Below, in pieces: positions 10,266 through 21,895 of a stretch of 64,000 nucleotides of DNA; positions within the stretch are counted from its first letter, which is position 1, and every line of letters begins with the position of its first letter. Source of the DNA: Pogona vitticeps. Taxonomy: Eukaryota; Chordata; Lepidosauria; Squamata; Agamidae. Both the position numbers and the translations under genes were made by a program. The notes beneath the pieces were generated by a model. That model ran no database searches. It was not told the origin of the DNA and saw only the letters and a program-made list of their open reading frames with translations. The stretch spans positions 156,000,001 to 156,064,000 of the forward strand of contig NC_135787.1 of the NCBI RefSeq assembly GCF_051106095.1, given 5' to 3'.

Positions 10266-11635
10266 AGAGGAGCTTTGTACAGTTTTATAAACAACATTTC
10301 TGTTTTCCTTCATTGCCTTCTTCTTTTACCTGTGTTGAAAAATAGCAGATCATGACATTTATCTTGGTCACACACTGTACAATTAATCATATTCAAACAT
10401 GTAAGTGGCTTACATTGTGACTGGCGATACTAGTTTTGCAGCAAATTTTGTTCTCTCTCTCTCTCATTTTTTACTTATCTGTCCCCACAATATTACAGTT
10501 TGAAAACATATAATACATTTTTGAAAACGCACTACATAAATTAGTAAAATAGGTTTTGTAGCATAGATGAACTAAGATCCATATTACTAAATCAAAGGGT
10601 GAACATAGAGAAGTTCTGCTGGGCAAACTCCATGCCTGATGGACAGGCAGATGCTTCTAGAAAGCTCATAAGCAAGCCACGAAGCAGCTGGCATTCAGCA
10701 ACACACTGCCCCATTTCTGTATAGTAATAATGGCTGACAGATTTTTACCTTCTAATAAAAGTTATTTGTCTAATAACTTTTAAAACTACTGGCCCTCACT
10801 ACATCTTCTGCTGCATTCTATAAATTTATTATGTATTTTGGGAGAAAATTGGGATAGAGTTTAATAATACTGTTCTAGAAATGACTTTGTTTTTTCTTTC
10901 CTGTTCTCCTTGGTTGTCAGTTAAGTGTTTTGAGGGAGTGAGAAAAATAAACTTCTGCATATGTTGGTTGTGTATGACATTGCGCAGTGCTGTGTATCTT
11001 TACTGAGAAATAAATCCTTCAAAGTTCAGTTGAACTTTCTCTCTAGTATGTGACTTCAGAGTTAAAAGTTCTTTGTATTTGTAAGCTTCACCCCTTTTCT
11101 TTCCTAGTATAGATAAGTTTAGATATGCATTGGTAAAAGCAAGGGGAGAATTTTCTCTTGTTTTTCTCTCCATTGCTATGATTTATAAGAATCTGGAACA
11201 AGATTACACATATATTGCACATTAAAATGGTTTTTCACATGGATACATAAATGTCAAATGAGAACTAACAAGGGGATTGTGACTATGGCTGGCACAGAAT
11301 AAATCATAGATTTATTCGTGGTACTTCAATAATGGAACTACTAGCCTGGCCATATCTGTGATCACTCAGTGAGGAGTCCTTTTGCATTATTTTCACTCTT
11401 GAATGAGTTACACCATCCCCAAGCAGCCACGAAATGCCTCACTGGGACCTTCACCTTAAACCCTAGCCACAACTTTCTCCTTTACTCTCAGCCATCCAGA
11501 TGATGTCTTGTAGCCCCACTTGGAATTAATATTATTCAGTTTTAAAGTGAAAAAGTTTATTTTTGTAAGCTTTGTTGTCTTCTTATTCAGCTATTGGTAC
11601 CACATTGTCTAAGCTGATGTTGTGACACTCTCTGT
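10266..11635. other. Intergenic, nothing recognised
   Basis: AT-rich single-copy-looking sequence. It has further AATAAA hexamers near 10755 and 11010 that could serve longer SOCS2 transcripts, but no coding or repeat features that I recognise. Confidence 0.5.
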
Positions 11636-11639
11636 TCTC

Positions 11640-12160
11640 TCCAACTACTAAAGGTTGCTTATGAAGAAATTAAGAGGAGAGTTTATTCAAGAATCAAACA
11701 GAAGGAGTTTACTGTGGAAATACAGTTATCAGGATAGAAAAGATAATTTATCAAATAGTCTATACTGAAGTGAAAAAATAATAATCAATATAATCTATAA
11801 AATTCTCACCCATTTTAACTATACAATTAGCTGTTTCTACAGATGCCACACAAGATATTTTTTCCATAACTCCTTTTTCCTAATACAAAACAGACACTAT
11901 ATCTAACTTTCTCTCAACTGTCGTCTCTCAACTGAGGCACAGACCACACTCCCCTAACATTCCAATCATGCTAATGAATCATTATTCGGTTACTCAACTG
12001 CCAATCACACTAGCACTCCGCCCATGCTTGTCCACAATACAAGGATTCAAACCTGTCTACTTACAATCCTAATATAAGTAATTAATGATAAATTAATGAT
12101 AAAAGGCTCGAAACAGGCAGAATCACCACATGGTTCTCACATTATATATGTTAGAATCAG
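11640..12160 (-). other. Unassigned block, possibly an old solo LTR
   Basis: Read on the minus strand, the block starts near TGTGAGAACC, has CCAAT and octamer-like motifs, an AATAAA about 60 bases from its end, and closes near GTGTCACA. That order (promoter-like part, poly(A) signal, CA end) is LTR-like. I found no clear target duplication and no internal genes, so this is only a suggestion. Confidence 0.22.
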
Positions 12161-12324
12161 TCTTGGATTTCCTGGGTTCTCTGGGACACCTTGCTAACTG
12201 TCTTTGGGGTCAAAAGTATAGCCACTGAGAAATGAAAAGAGTTACAAACATAGATCATGCCAAAATCTGTAGGAACACATTGTGTTTGCCAGAGTTTGTG
12301 GTGGGGATTACAAATTATTAATTA

Positions 12325-12977
12325 GCTTTATACCAGAAAGATATGGATATCCCGGACAACCCAGATAGTGTGGTTGCTGACCTTGTGCCAGACATCCTGG
12401 AGAGTGAAGTCAAGTGGGCCTTAAAAAGCTTGGCTAACAACAAGGCCAGTGGAGGTGATGGCATACCAGTTGACCTATTTAAAATCTTAAAAGATGATAC
12501 TGTTAAGGTGCTACATTCAATATGCCAGCAAGTTTGGAAAACTCAACAGTGGCCAGAAGACTGGAAAAGATCAGTCTACATCCCAATCCCAAAGAAGAGC
12601 AGTGCCAAAGAATGCTCCAACTATCGTACATTTGCACTCATTTCACACGCTAGCAAGGTTATGTTCAAAATCCTCCAAGGCAGGCTTCAGCAGTATGTGG
12701 ACCGAGAACTCCCAGAAGTACAAGCTGGATTCCAAAGAGGCAGAGGCACAAACTATGGCAAGTCCTAAAAGAAATGGGCGTGCCTGACCACCTTATCCAT
12801 CTCCTGAGAAACCTATACGTGGGACAGGAAGCAACAGTTAGAACTGGTCATGGAACAACTGATTGGTTCAAAATTGGGAAAGGAGTACGACAAGGCTGTA
12901 TATTGTCTCCCTGCTTATTTAACTTATATGCAGAAAACATCATGCGGAAGGCTGGACTGGATGAAGCCCAAGCCCAC
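12325..12977 (+). mobile_element. RTE-BovB LINE fragment, RT region, plus strand
   Basis: It encodes a BovB reverse transcriptase segment from LYQKDMDIPDNPD through VKWALKSLANNKASGGDGIP, WPEDWKRSVYIPIPKK and VQAGFQRGRGT, then, after an internal loss of about 120 bases that removes the motif A region, MGVPDHLIHLLRNLYVG and GVRQGCILSPCLFNLY (the RT motif before YADD). It is truncated at both ends. It meets the minus-strand copy tail to tail at about 12977. Confidence 0.9.
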
Positions 12978-14393
12978 ATATAGGTTTCTCAGGAGACAGA
13001 TAAGGTGGTCAGGCACTCCCATTTCTTTAAGAACTTGCCACAGTTTGCTGTGGTTCACACAGTCAAAGGCTTTTGCATAGTCAATGAGGCAGAAGTAGAT
13101 ATTTTTCTGGAACTCTCTGGCTTTCTCCATAATCCAGCGCAAGTTAGCAATTTGGTCTCTAGTTCCTCTGCCTCTTCGGAATCCCGCTTGTATTTCTGGG
13201 AGTTCTCGGTCCACATACTGCTGAAGCCTACCTTGGAGGATTTTGAGCATAACCTTGCTAGCGTGTGAAATGAGTGCAATTGTACAGTAGCTGGAGCATT
13301 CTTTGGCACTGCCTTTCTTTGGGATTGGGATGTAGACTGATCTTTTCCAGTCCTCTGGCCACTGTTGGGTTTTCCAAACTTGCTGGCATAACAGCACCTT
13401 AGCAGCATCATCTTTCAAGATTTTAAATAGTTCAACTGGAATGCCATCAAATCCACTGGCCTTGTTGTTAGCCAGGCTTTCTAAGGCCCACTTGACTTCA
13501 CTCTCCAGGATGTCTGGCTCAGGGTCAGCAACTACATTGTCTGGGTTGTCTGGGATATCCAAATCTTTCTGATATAATTCCTCTGTGTATTCTTGCCACC
13601 TCTTCTTGACGTCTTCTGCTTCTGTTAGATCCCTCCCATTTTTGTCTTTTATCATATCCATCCTTGCGCAAAATGTTCCTCTAATATCTCCAATTTTCCT
13701 GAACAGATCTCTGGTTTTTCCTTTTCTGTTATTTTCCTCTATTTCTTTGCATTGTTCATTTAAGAAGGCCCTCTTGTCTCTCCTTGCTATTCTTTGGAAG
13801 TCTGCATTCAATTTTCTATAACTTTCCCTATCTCCCTTGCATTTTGCTTCCCTTCTCCTCTCTGCTATTTCTAAGGCCTCATTGGACAGCCATTTTGCTT
13901 TCTTGCATTTCCTTTTCTTTGGGATGGTTTTTGTTGCTGCCTCCTGGACAATGTTACGAGCCTCTATCCAAAGTTCTTCAGGCACTCTGTCCACCAAATC
14001 TAGTTCCTTAAATCTGTTCTTTACTTCCACTGTGTATTCATAAGGGATTTGGTTTAGATTATACCTGAGTGGCCCAGTGGTTTTTCCTACTCTCTTCAGT
14101 CTAAGCTTGAATTTTGCTATGAGAAGCTGATGATCAGAGCTGCAGTCAGCCCCAGGTCTTGTTTTTGCTGACTGTATAGAGCTTCTCCATCTTTGGCTGC
14201 AGAGAATATAATCAATCTGATTTAGATATTGCCCATCTGGTGATTTCCATGTATAGAGTCGCCTCTTGTGTTGTTGGAAAAGAGTGTTTGTGATGACCAG
14301 CTTATTCTCTTGACAAAACTCTATTAGCCTTTGTCCTGCTTCGTTCTGACCTCCAAGGCCAAACTTCCCTGTTGTTCCTTTTGTGTCAAACAC
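12978..14393 (-). mobile_element. RTE-BovB LINE fragment, long open frame, minus strand
   Basis: An open minus-strand frame of about 489 codons covers the end of the endonuclease domain (QIDYILCSQRW, SDHQLLIAKF), the linker, and the RT through FCLIDYAKAFDCVNHSKLW (motif A with its catalytic Asp) to MGVPDHLICLLRNLYVG. It stops before the YADD motif. An uninterrupted frame of this length suggests a fairly recent insertion. The first half of the protein and the 3' end of the element are missing. Confidence 0.93.
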
Positions 14394-14433
14394 TTGTTAT
14401 TGTGTAGTTAGATTTTGAAAATAGCTAATCATC

Positions 14434-15830
14434 TTTGCAAGATGACCTCTTGAGGGAGGCCAACAGGGGCAGAATGTCCTTGTTGGTCCTACTCGACTTA
14501 TCAGCAGTCTTTGATACCATCAGCCACGGTATCCTCCTGGGGAGGCTGTCAAGGCTGGGGATTGGTGGTCAGGCCTTGGCTGGCTTCGGTCCTTCAGTGA
14601 CCATCCTCAGAGAGTTCAGCTTGGGGAGATGCTGTCCACTCCGTGGACTCTCAATTGTGGAGTCCCGCAGGGGTCAATCATCTCCCCAATGCTATTCGAT
14701 ACCTATATGAGGCCACTAAGGGAGGTAATCAGGAGTTTTGGATCTTTGTGTCACCAATATGCAGATGACACGCAGCTCTATTTCTCCTTCAATCCCTCTG
14801 CAGAGGATGCTGTCCCATCCCTTGAGCGCTGCCTGGATGCGTTGCTGGGATGGACGAGGGAAAATAAACTGAGGCTGAATCCGGACAACACAGAAGTCCT
14901 GAGGGTGGGGGCCCATAGTATCTGTGGTCTGGGTGCCTCCCTGTTTTTCAGGGGGGTGTCACTCTTTCCATGAAGGATAAGGTGCACAGCTTGGGTGTAC
15001 TTCTGGACCCAGCGCTATCAATGACATCACAGTCTGTGGTCTGTACTCCAATCCACTTATTTCCATCCAAAGCGGATTGCCCAGCTGTGTCCCTAGCTTG
15101 ACACCAGGTCCCTCGCAACACTGGTTCATGTGCTGGTAATCTCGAGATTAGACTATTGCAATGCCCTCTATGTGGGGCTGCCCTTAGGACTGCTATGGAG
15201 ATTGCAACGAGTCCAGAACACAGTGGCCAGATTACCGAGTGGGGTCAGAAAATACCAACATATTTCCCCCACCTTGGCTGTGTTACACTGGTTACCTGTT
15301 CACTTCCATACCACTTTCCAGGTGATGGTATTAACCTATAAGGCCTTAAACGGTTTGGGACCTCAGTATCTGGCCAAGTGCCTCCTTCCAGTTAGGTCTG
15401 CCCATCCAATAAATCATGGTGGATCTGCTGAGAGTTTTGACCCTGAGAGAGGCTCGGAAAACAGCTACGAGAGTTTGGGCCTTCTCGGCAGTAGCCCCAC
15501 AACTGGAATTCTCTCCTGCCCAAAGTTTGCCAGGCCCCTTCCCTGGGCACGATCAAAAAGCAATTGAGAACCTGGCTATTTAGATAGGCCTTTCCTGAAC
15601 AAACAACAGCCTGATGCAACAGCGCCTGATAATATGACATTCATCATACCACCATGATTTGTATGCTTTTAATTGTAATGTATTGTACTATATTTCTGTT
15701 TTCACTGTGTATTATGGCATTTTGTTTTGCGCTTTTAATTTATTGATGTTGTTTTATTTTGTTATTCTATTGTTTTGTCCAGTTGTTGTAAACCACCCAG
15801 AGTGGCCTTGGCTGCCAAATGGGTGGTTGG
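14434..15830 (+). mobile_element. L2/CR1-type LINE, 3' half of ORF2 and 3' UTR
   Basis: RT motifs appear in order: LLVLLDLSAVFDTISHGILL (motif A), GVPQGSIISPMLF (motif B) and CHQYADDTQLYF (motif C, near 14745-14780). The C-terminal part then reads SRLDYCNALYVGLP, LQRVQNTVARL and LHWLPVHF. The reading frame changes several times between these, so the copy is dead. The 3' UTR ends in 'gtaaaccacccagagtggccttgg', the conserved tail of this squamate family. I lean to L2 but cannot separate L2 from CR1 by eye. Confidence 0.88.
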
Positions 15831-15835
15831 TTGGT

Positions 15836-15935
15836 TTATTTATTTTTATTTTATTTTATTTTATTTATTTATTTAATTTATATGCCGCCCACTCTACCCA
15901 AAGGTCTCTGGGCGGCTTACAACAATTGGTTGGTT
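15836..15935 (-). mobile_element. L2/CR1-type LINE 3' tail, minus strand
   Basis: Reverse complement reads 'gttgtaagccgcccagagacctttgg' then an A/T tail of AAATA units. It lies immediately beside the + strand LINE in the opposite orientation. Confidence 0.7.
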
Positions 15936-15956
15936 GGTTGGTTGGTTGATTGGTTG

Positions 15957-15961
15957 ACAAA

Positions 15962-16036
<75 letters not shown>

Positions 16037-16038
16037 AT
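15957..16038. repeat. (AAAT)n microsatellite
   Basis: About 20 uninterrupted AAAT units follow a TTGG-rich stretch, between LINE tail sequence and unique DNA. Confidence 0.95.
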
Positions 16039-16039
16039 A

Positions 16040-17105
16040 CCTATTTCAGTCTGTCATTGTTCTCACTAGTCAACCCACCTTTAAAGCATTTTTGAGATGA
16101 GCTCCATCTCCTTTGGCTCCAGTTTGATCTACAAACTCTGTGCAACAATCCTGATTATGCAATATGGGAAGAAGTATAACTTGCTGAATAATTTACTGAC
16201 ACACAGTATATTAAGAATCAAAGTCAAGTTTACCTACATGGTAGAGCTTCTCCAGTGGATCACCTCAGTTGTTACTTGCTGTACAAAGATCAGATGTTGT
16301 ACTCAGTCCAGTAAACTACATTTACTGAGTACCATAAACAAGTAACATATCAGGAATAAGAACCAGTTCAGCCTACTTATAAACATGTGGGGTGTAACTT
16401 ACTAAAGTTACATGATTATTATTTCAGTGTGTATACATTTTATGGCAGATGCTTTGTGATCTTTATCTCTCAAGTAAATATTACCATAGCTGATCTGCAG
16501 CTGAGAAATGCAGCTAGTCTTATAAACAAGTCACATAAACTACTGTAGGTGTCCAACTGGTCCTCTTTGCAGTAGACATGCTAAGCACGTTTAGCATGTA
16601 TTCCAAATGGGAATACAGAGTACATGTAGAGTGACTGAGCAGTGTCCACCAGCATTCTGTTTGCAACCAGTAATCCAGGTTTTCTAGAGATTCTGGATTA
16701 CCATACCATCTAAATCAAACCATAGCAAGTCAGAATTTGACATTAGGTCAAACTGCAGCCTTTTCTTCACTAGCTTTTGAAAAATCTCCATTGTTAGGTC
16801 ATTTCATTTCACAGTTGCTGCACTGTAAAATATGTACTTCCTTAATGATAGGCCACCAAGAGTTTTGTTGGCTCAACTATTTTGAAGAAGTATACATATA
16901 TTTGCTTTGGATTATAAATTATTTATACTGACCTCCACGTTGTTAGGAATATATCTACCCCATTTCTCTGGTAGGATTTCTAGAGCATCCTCTACTGAAT
17001 TTGAAAAGATCTTAGCTCTTTCAAAGGATTACTATTACCTGCTCCATTTCAATCCAGTCTGATATAGTTATCTTTAAAGGCAGTATCACTCCAATTTTAT
17101 TAACT
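16040..17105. other. Intergenic, nothing recognised
   Basis: AT-rich sequence without recognisable coding or repeat structure. Confidence 0.5.
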
Positions 17106-17107
17106 TG

Positions 17108-17480
17108 CTAGTTAGTTATTTGGGTTTATACCCCGCCCACAAGAAACTACTCTGTGTGGCATCAAAAGTAACATAAATCTACAAACAGAAATAAAACAAT
17201 AAAATACAAAAAATAAGAACTCGTTCTAAAATCCCCTCTAACCAGAATCATGAAATATCAAGATAGCAAAATGAAGATAGCTGAATGAGAATTTAAACAA
17301 TAACCAACACTGTAGGGCCAATATGATATTACCTCATAAATAAAATTTAAAAGGGGTAAGGTTTCCAAAAGTCTATGTAAAGACCTAGATTTTAATTTGC
17401 CTCTTGAAGCTCAGGAGAGAGGGGGCCAGATGTACCTCCACCAAAAGAGAATCTCCATTCTTCTCAGAGGCAGTATTTAA
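17108..17480 (-). repeat. L2/CR1-type LINE 3' fragment, minus strand
   Basis: The left edge 'gggtttataccccgcccac' is the reverse complement of a LINE tail. It is followed by A-rich 3' UTR and then a 'ggagagagggggccagatgtacctcc' module like that at 3440-3850. No RT sequence is included. Confidence 0.5.
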
Positions 17481-17647
17481 AAAAGGTCAAAAAAGTGGTG
17501 CATCTGCTGAATTTTTCTTCAGTATGTGACTTTGAAAACAGAGGGCTAAATTAAACATTACAAATAACACATCTGTGAGGAAGAGACTGAAGAAACATCA
17601 AAGAGTGTGCCGTCCCCTCAAAGGGCTAGCATAGATAGGCAGATGTG

Positions 17648-18224
17648 AGAGATAGCAGAGACAGGAGCACCATCAGAGGAGAAAGAAGAAGGTCACGCGC
17701 CAGAAGCAATGAGGGCTCAAGACCGAAGATTCCGCGAGGAAAAAAGTCAGTTAAGGCAGTTAGTTGGGACCGGGGCAAGAGAGGGGAGAGAGGAAAACCG
17801 CGAAAGGGAAAAGGAGGATGCGTTCCTGATCACCGAGGAAGGAACATCATCCAAAGAGACGGAGAAAATCACAGTGTTCAGAGAGGCAGCGACGGATAGA
17901 GCTAACAGTGGTGCTCAGGATTTCGCTGTGCCGGTAAAGAGACCCTTAACCGATAGTGCTAAAGTGGAGTCAGAGAACCCGACTTCGAGTAAACTAAGAC
18001 CCATCATTCCTGGCCTCAGTCCAGAAGAATGGACGGTGCTGGTTTATCCCAGGAATCAAGGTCCTGCCTGGTTGGTACATCATGTAGACCCGATGATAGA
18101 GAAAGAAGCGTTGAGAGAGGGAGAGTGGACCCGGCATCCATGTTGCGGGACCTTGTGTGCAATCCATAACAACTTCCTGAGGCAACTGACAAAGGAAGAG
18201 GAAAAAACAAAAACCTATTATTGA
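17648..18224 (+). other. Unrecognised coding-like ORF, 171+ codons
   Basis: From the ATG at 17709 the frame gives 171 residues; it is open back to about 17648. The N-terminal half is rich in Arg, Glu and Lys (charged, likely disordered). The C-terminal half is more domain-like: PGLSPEEWTVLVYPRNQGP, AWLVHHVDPMIEKEAL, then EGEWTRHPCCGTLCAIHNNF. GC content and codon use stand out from the AT-rich surroundings. I do not recognise the family. It may be a fossil of a retroelement or virus-like gene, a retroposed host gene, or a lineage-specific exon. No neighbouring polymerase, integrase or LTR was found. Confidence 0.4.
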
Positions 18225-18232
18225 AGGACTTA

Positions 18233-18613
18233 AACGAAGAAAAATCATTGTTGTGGTTTTGGGAGATTTCTCCTCCCCAGTTATCTAAACAAAGTTCAAT
18301 TGTTTGTAACAAAGAAGATTTAAACAGTTCTGTTAATAAAAATTCTTTATTTAATAATTCTGAATCCTCATTTGTATCACCTAAGAGAGAAATGCCCAAA
18401 GGTAACCGAGAACCCACTCACAATATCGTTCTACCTGAAATTCCCTTAACGTTCCAGAGCCCTGATGCCAGCAAATCTTCATGTCTGAAAAATGTAACTT
18501 GCAAAGAAAGCCAAGTCTATATTGAAAAGGCCAATAACAAAACAAGTAAAATTTGCATATGGGGTAGGCAGGGAGGGAAATACGAAAAAAATCAGACAAT
18601 CAGATGCATTTAG
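18233..18613 (+). other. Second unrecognised open frame next to the first
   Basis: An open frame of about 125 codons, in a different frame from its upstream neighbour, with segments such as EEKSLLWFWEISPPQLSKQ, HNIVLPEIPLTFQSPD and KICIWGRQGGKYEKNQ. It is Ser/Asn/Lys-rich with no family I recognise. The adjacency suggests a common origin with 17648-18224. Function is unknown. Confidence 0.3.
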
Positions 18614-18619
18614 CATTTA

Positions 18620-19565
18620 AAGTATTCCATCTTGTATTAATATATAATTTGACTCTCCAGTGGCTTCAGGTGAGTGAGAATATACCTTCTGTTGGCTCAA
18701 AGCACTCATAAGACTTCACTGCCAATTCTACTTTCTTAGAATCGAAAACAGATTTCTATTAGAAAGTATGGAAAAAATGATGAAATTACTTGGATATTTA
18801 ATAAATATCTGTAACAACTGCATTCAATTTTGCACTGGTAATTTTTCTTTGTTTGCTTGCATGTTTTGTTGTTGTTGTTGTTTTGTAAATTTTATTAGAG
18901 CATGCAACATGATATATTCTAGAATGGGCAGCCAATGAACATTTCAAACCTTAAACTGATCTTGGTAATAAGGATAATGCCTGGGATTAATTAAATGGAT
19001 AGGCACAGAAGACTGTGAAAGAAATCATTGTAAGAATACAAGACAAAGAATTATCTAAGACACGTAAATATTACTGAAAGTAAAACTGTTTAGATGTTCA
19101 TAAACTCAAGCCTTGTCATTTTATGGCTGGGGATTTATTCATTGAAAACAGCTGGGCATTGTGGGGAAATTGATTTCCTATAGCATACTCAACTCCATAG
19201 TTTTGTGCTGCATTTTTTAAAAAGTATGCAAAAGATAAATCTGAAAGCAAATCTGTTTTCCCATCCAAGACCATGATTTACATATAATTGGAACATAACA
19301 ATGGGATTGGTTCTGAGAGCCATGCTTCCTAGGTACCCATTTAGCAAATAAACAGGTTCAGCTGGAGCACGTAGTACCTGATGTGACTCACATATGCAAC
19401 ATCTGACACATATTTGACATTTGATACGTTGGCTTCGAAGAAACTACTGCCATAAGTAATGAAAGGAAACAGCATGTAATCATAACTGTGAGTCATACTT
19501 CTGTCCTTTATTAAATACTACCCTCTTCAATAAGAGTCTTACTGATTTATACTAGCTTCCCCAAA
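18620..19565. other. Intergenic, nothing recognised
   Basis: AT-rich; a short GTT repeat lies near 18870. No genes or clear repeats seen. Confidence 0.5.
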
Positions 19566-19570
19566 CTAGA

Positions 19571-19665
19571 GTTCCCCATATATGTTTGCCTACAACTCCC
19601 ATAATCCCCCATAGCTATACTGGTTGAGGGATACTGGGAGTTGTAGGCCAACACATCTGAAGACT
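19571..19665. repeat. Decayed palindromic MITE
   Basis: Arms 'atgtttgcctacaactcccat' and 'tgggagttgtaggccaacacat' are inverted repeats around a short loop. They resemble the hAT-like palindromes elsewhere in the window, but the ends are too worn to define. Confidence 0.5.
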
Positions 19666-19669
19666 GCCA

Positions 19670-21535
19670 GGAAAGCCAGACTCCCTCAAAAGTCTCTTCT
19701 GCCTAGGCCAAAAAAAGGAATATCTTGTCATTAGAAGTGAAGTCAAAATTACGTTTATATTTCTGAACAGTTTCTCAGTGCACCTTCCAAAAAACAAAAG
19801 TGAGAAATACCTTTATTAGACCACTACAATATCAAAATCAGGCTAGCTTTTTAATCCTCCAGGGCCCTTCCTGAGGCTAGGCATTTGAGAGCTGGGGGCA
19901 GGTCTGAAATGCCCTAAAGTAATCTTGGCTAAATATTGAGCCCAGGACTCTCATAGTTTACCGTGAAGTTTCCAAATGGAAGCTGTAACTTCATAGCATC
20001 AGTTTACATATCATATCAGGTTTCACCTCAAGAAATGTAGATTCCATTATCTTTCACCTCCCTAGAGCAAGGACTGCTCATAATTTACAATCTTCTCCAT
20101 TAACTTACTGTATATTGCAGCATATAGCACTTTGTGTGTTTGTTAATGCTATTTGGGTTTTCCACATTAGTTAGTGAGGTCATAGCTTTAAAAACAATTT
20201 ATTAAGAGATTATAAATAAGTAAATAATTAAGCACAGGAAATCAATGCACTTTTCAATAACCTATAATTGACAATGAGAAACGTATATGTATCCACAAAC
20301 AAGTAAATAGTTCTTCTCTAATGTGTAATCTGGCCAGATTCCATTTTTACCACAGCTACTTTCAGTTGTCATAATATTTATTGAAAACTTGAGAAAGATA
20401 ATCCTGAAAATTGATTAGAATTCTACCAGCTTTGAGGGGGTGAAGATGCTTATACTGTAAAGGAACCCTTTTCATTTAACGGAATGAAGGAAAGGGAAAC
20501 TAATGTCTTATAAAGAAAATATTCTTAGATACCAAGATCTACTAATCCAATTATTTTTAAATGCCTGCAAGTTTAAATAGTGCTTTAAATATGAATGTAC
20601 GCTTTCAAATTTTGTAAACAATTTTTGCACGAATGTAAATATTTGGAAGACTTCAAACTTAATTCCTACAAATTAAAGTCATTATTTTGTGCAGTTCCTT
20701 GCAAAGGCTTGTCCTAATCTAGATACCGTGGGTGAAATTGCACATGGCGATTCACATCTACAGAAGCATCTAGTCAGTTCAGTTGTACTTGGATAACCAC
20801 AACAATGTAACTGCTTAAGAACACATACCAGTCTTGTTCGATCAGGATAACTGCCTAGAGTAGTAATAAATGTTGCTATAAGTGCAGGTTTAAACCACAA
20901 TCCTAAGCATGTTTATATGTAAATAAGTCCCTCTATGGTCAATGAGTCCTCTCCAGCCTTACACAATTAACTGTTTTAGTTAAAAGAGAATTGAGCCAGC
21001 AGTACTTACTGGATCACTTGTTAGAATATTCTTAACTCTAATACATACACTTTTTATATAGGAGAGTGAAGTATTTTGTGGATTCTTTTATTCATGTATT
21101 TGTATATTGGTCTTTGACTATTCGGATTGTTTTAGTCTGATCAGCCAATTGACAAATCCATTAAATTTGCACACAAGTAATATAATTACCTTGAATGAAA
21201 GGGGGTGGGAGTTCATGAGGCACACATAAATTACAACACATCTATTATGCTTACTATATATAGTAAAAATCCTCATGAAATAACAAGAATTTGGAAAAGT
21301 TACTTTTTGACTGCATCTTGCAGAATCCCTTAACCAGCATAGCCAGGGATCATGCTGGCTGGGTATTCTGGAGACTGTAGTATAAAATGTAACATTTGCA
21401 AGTGTTATTCCTGTTTGTCCAAAGCATTTTCTTTCCTGGTGTGATTCAGTTGCCCACAAGAAAGATGCACTTTTCATTTTGAAATCCTAGCCCTAAAAGA
21501 AAGCATCCTTCATAAGAAGATATAAGATATATTTC
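19670..21535. other. Intergenic, nothing recognised
   Basis: AT-rich DNA. A half palindrome near 21320-21375 ('accagcatagccagggatcatgctggctggg') may be another worn MITE. Confidence 0.45.
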
Positions 21536-21539
21536 CTCT

Positions 21540-21895
21540 TCATTTGAGACCGTGTGCAGCTTCCAACATAACTTTATTGAAAGCTAAAAAGGCAGAATGG
21601 AACACACAAGGCACACACATATCCATTGGGCACTGGCTTTGGACGGGGTGGGTAAAATGAAGGTGGCAATTTAAGCAGAATTCCCTTGGCTGCCTCCTCA
21701 ACTGTGGCGCCTGGAAGGAGACTAGAAGGAGGGCTTCTTCTGGAAGCAGCTGGTCAAGGAGGGGCAGGCAGGGAGCTGACAAAAAGAGATGGAGACAAAA
21801 ATAGGGGTGACCCTGCAGCTCTGGCACCGCCCACTGACTCCGCCACCCCGTAGCTCTGGCATCACCTGGTCTCTCCCCACAAAATAAATTTATTG
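21540..21895 (-). other. Transcript-3'-end-like block of unknown origin
   Basis: On the minus strand this GC-richer block contains AATAAA early on and CAATAAAG close to its end ('gctttcaataaagttatgttgg'). It could be a retroposed 3' UTR, part of an LTR, or a gene end. I recognise no protein and no terminal repeats. Confidence 0.25.

Noticed and set aside
12325-14393. Twin-priming as the origin of the inverted BovB pair
   Set aside because: Twin-priming gives complementary, non-overlapping halves with one 3' tail; here the arms overlap in content and neither has a tail.
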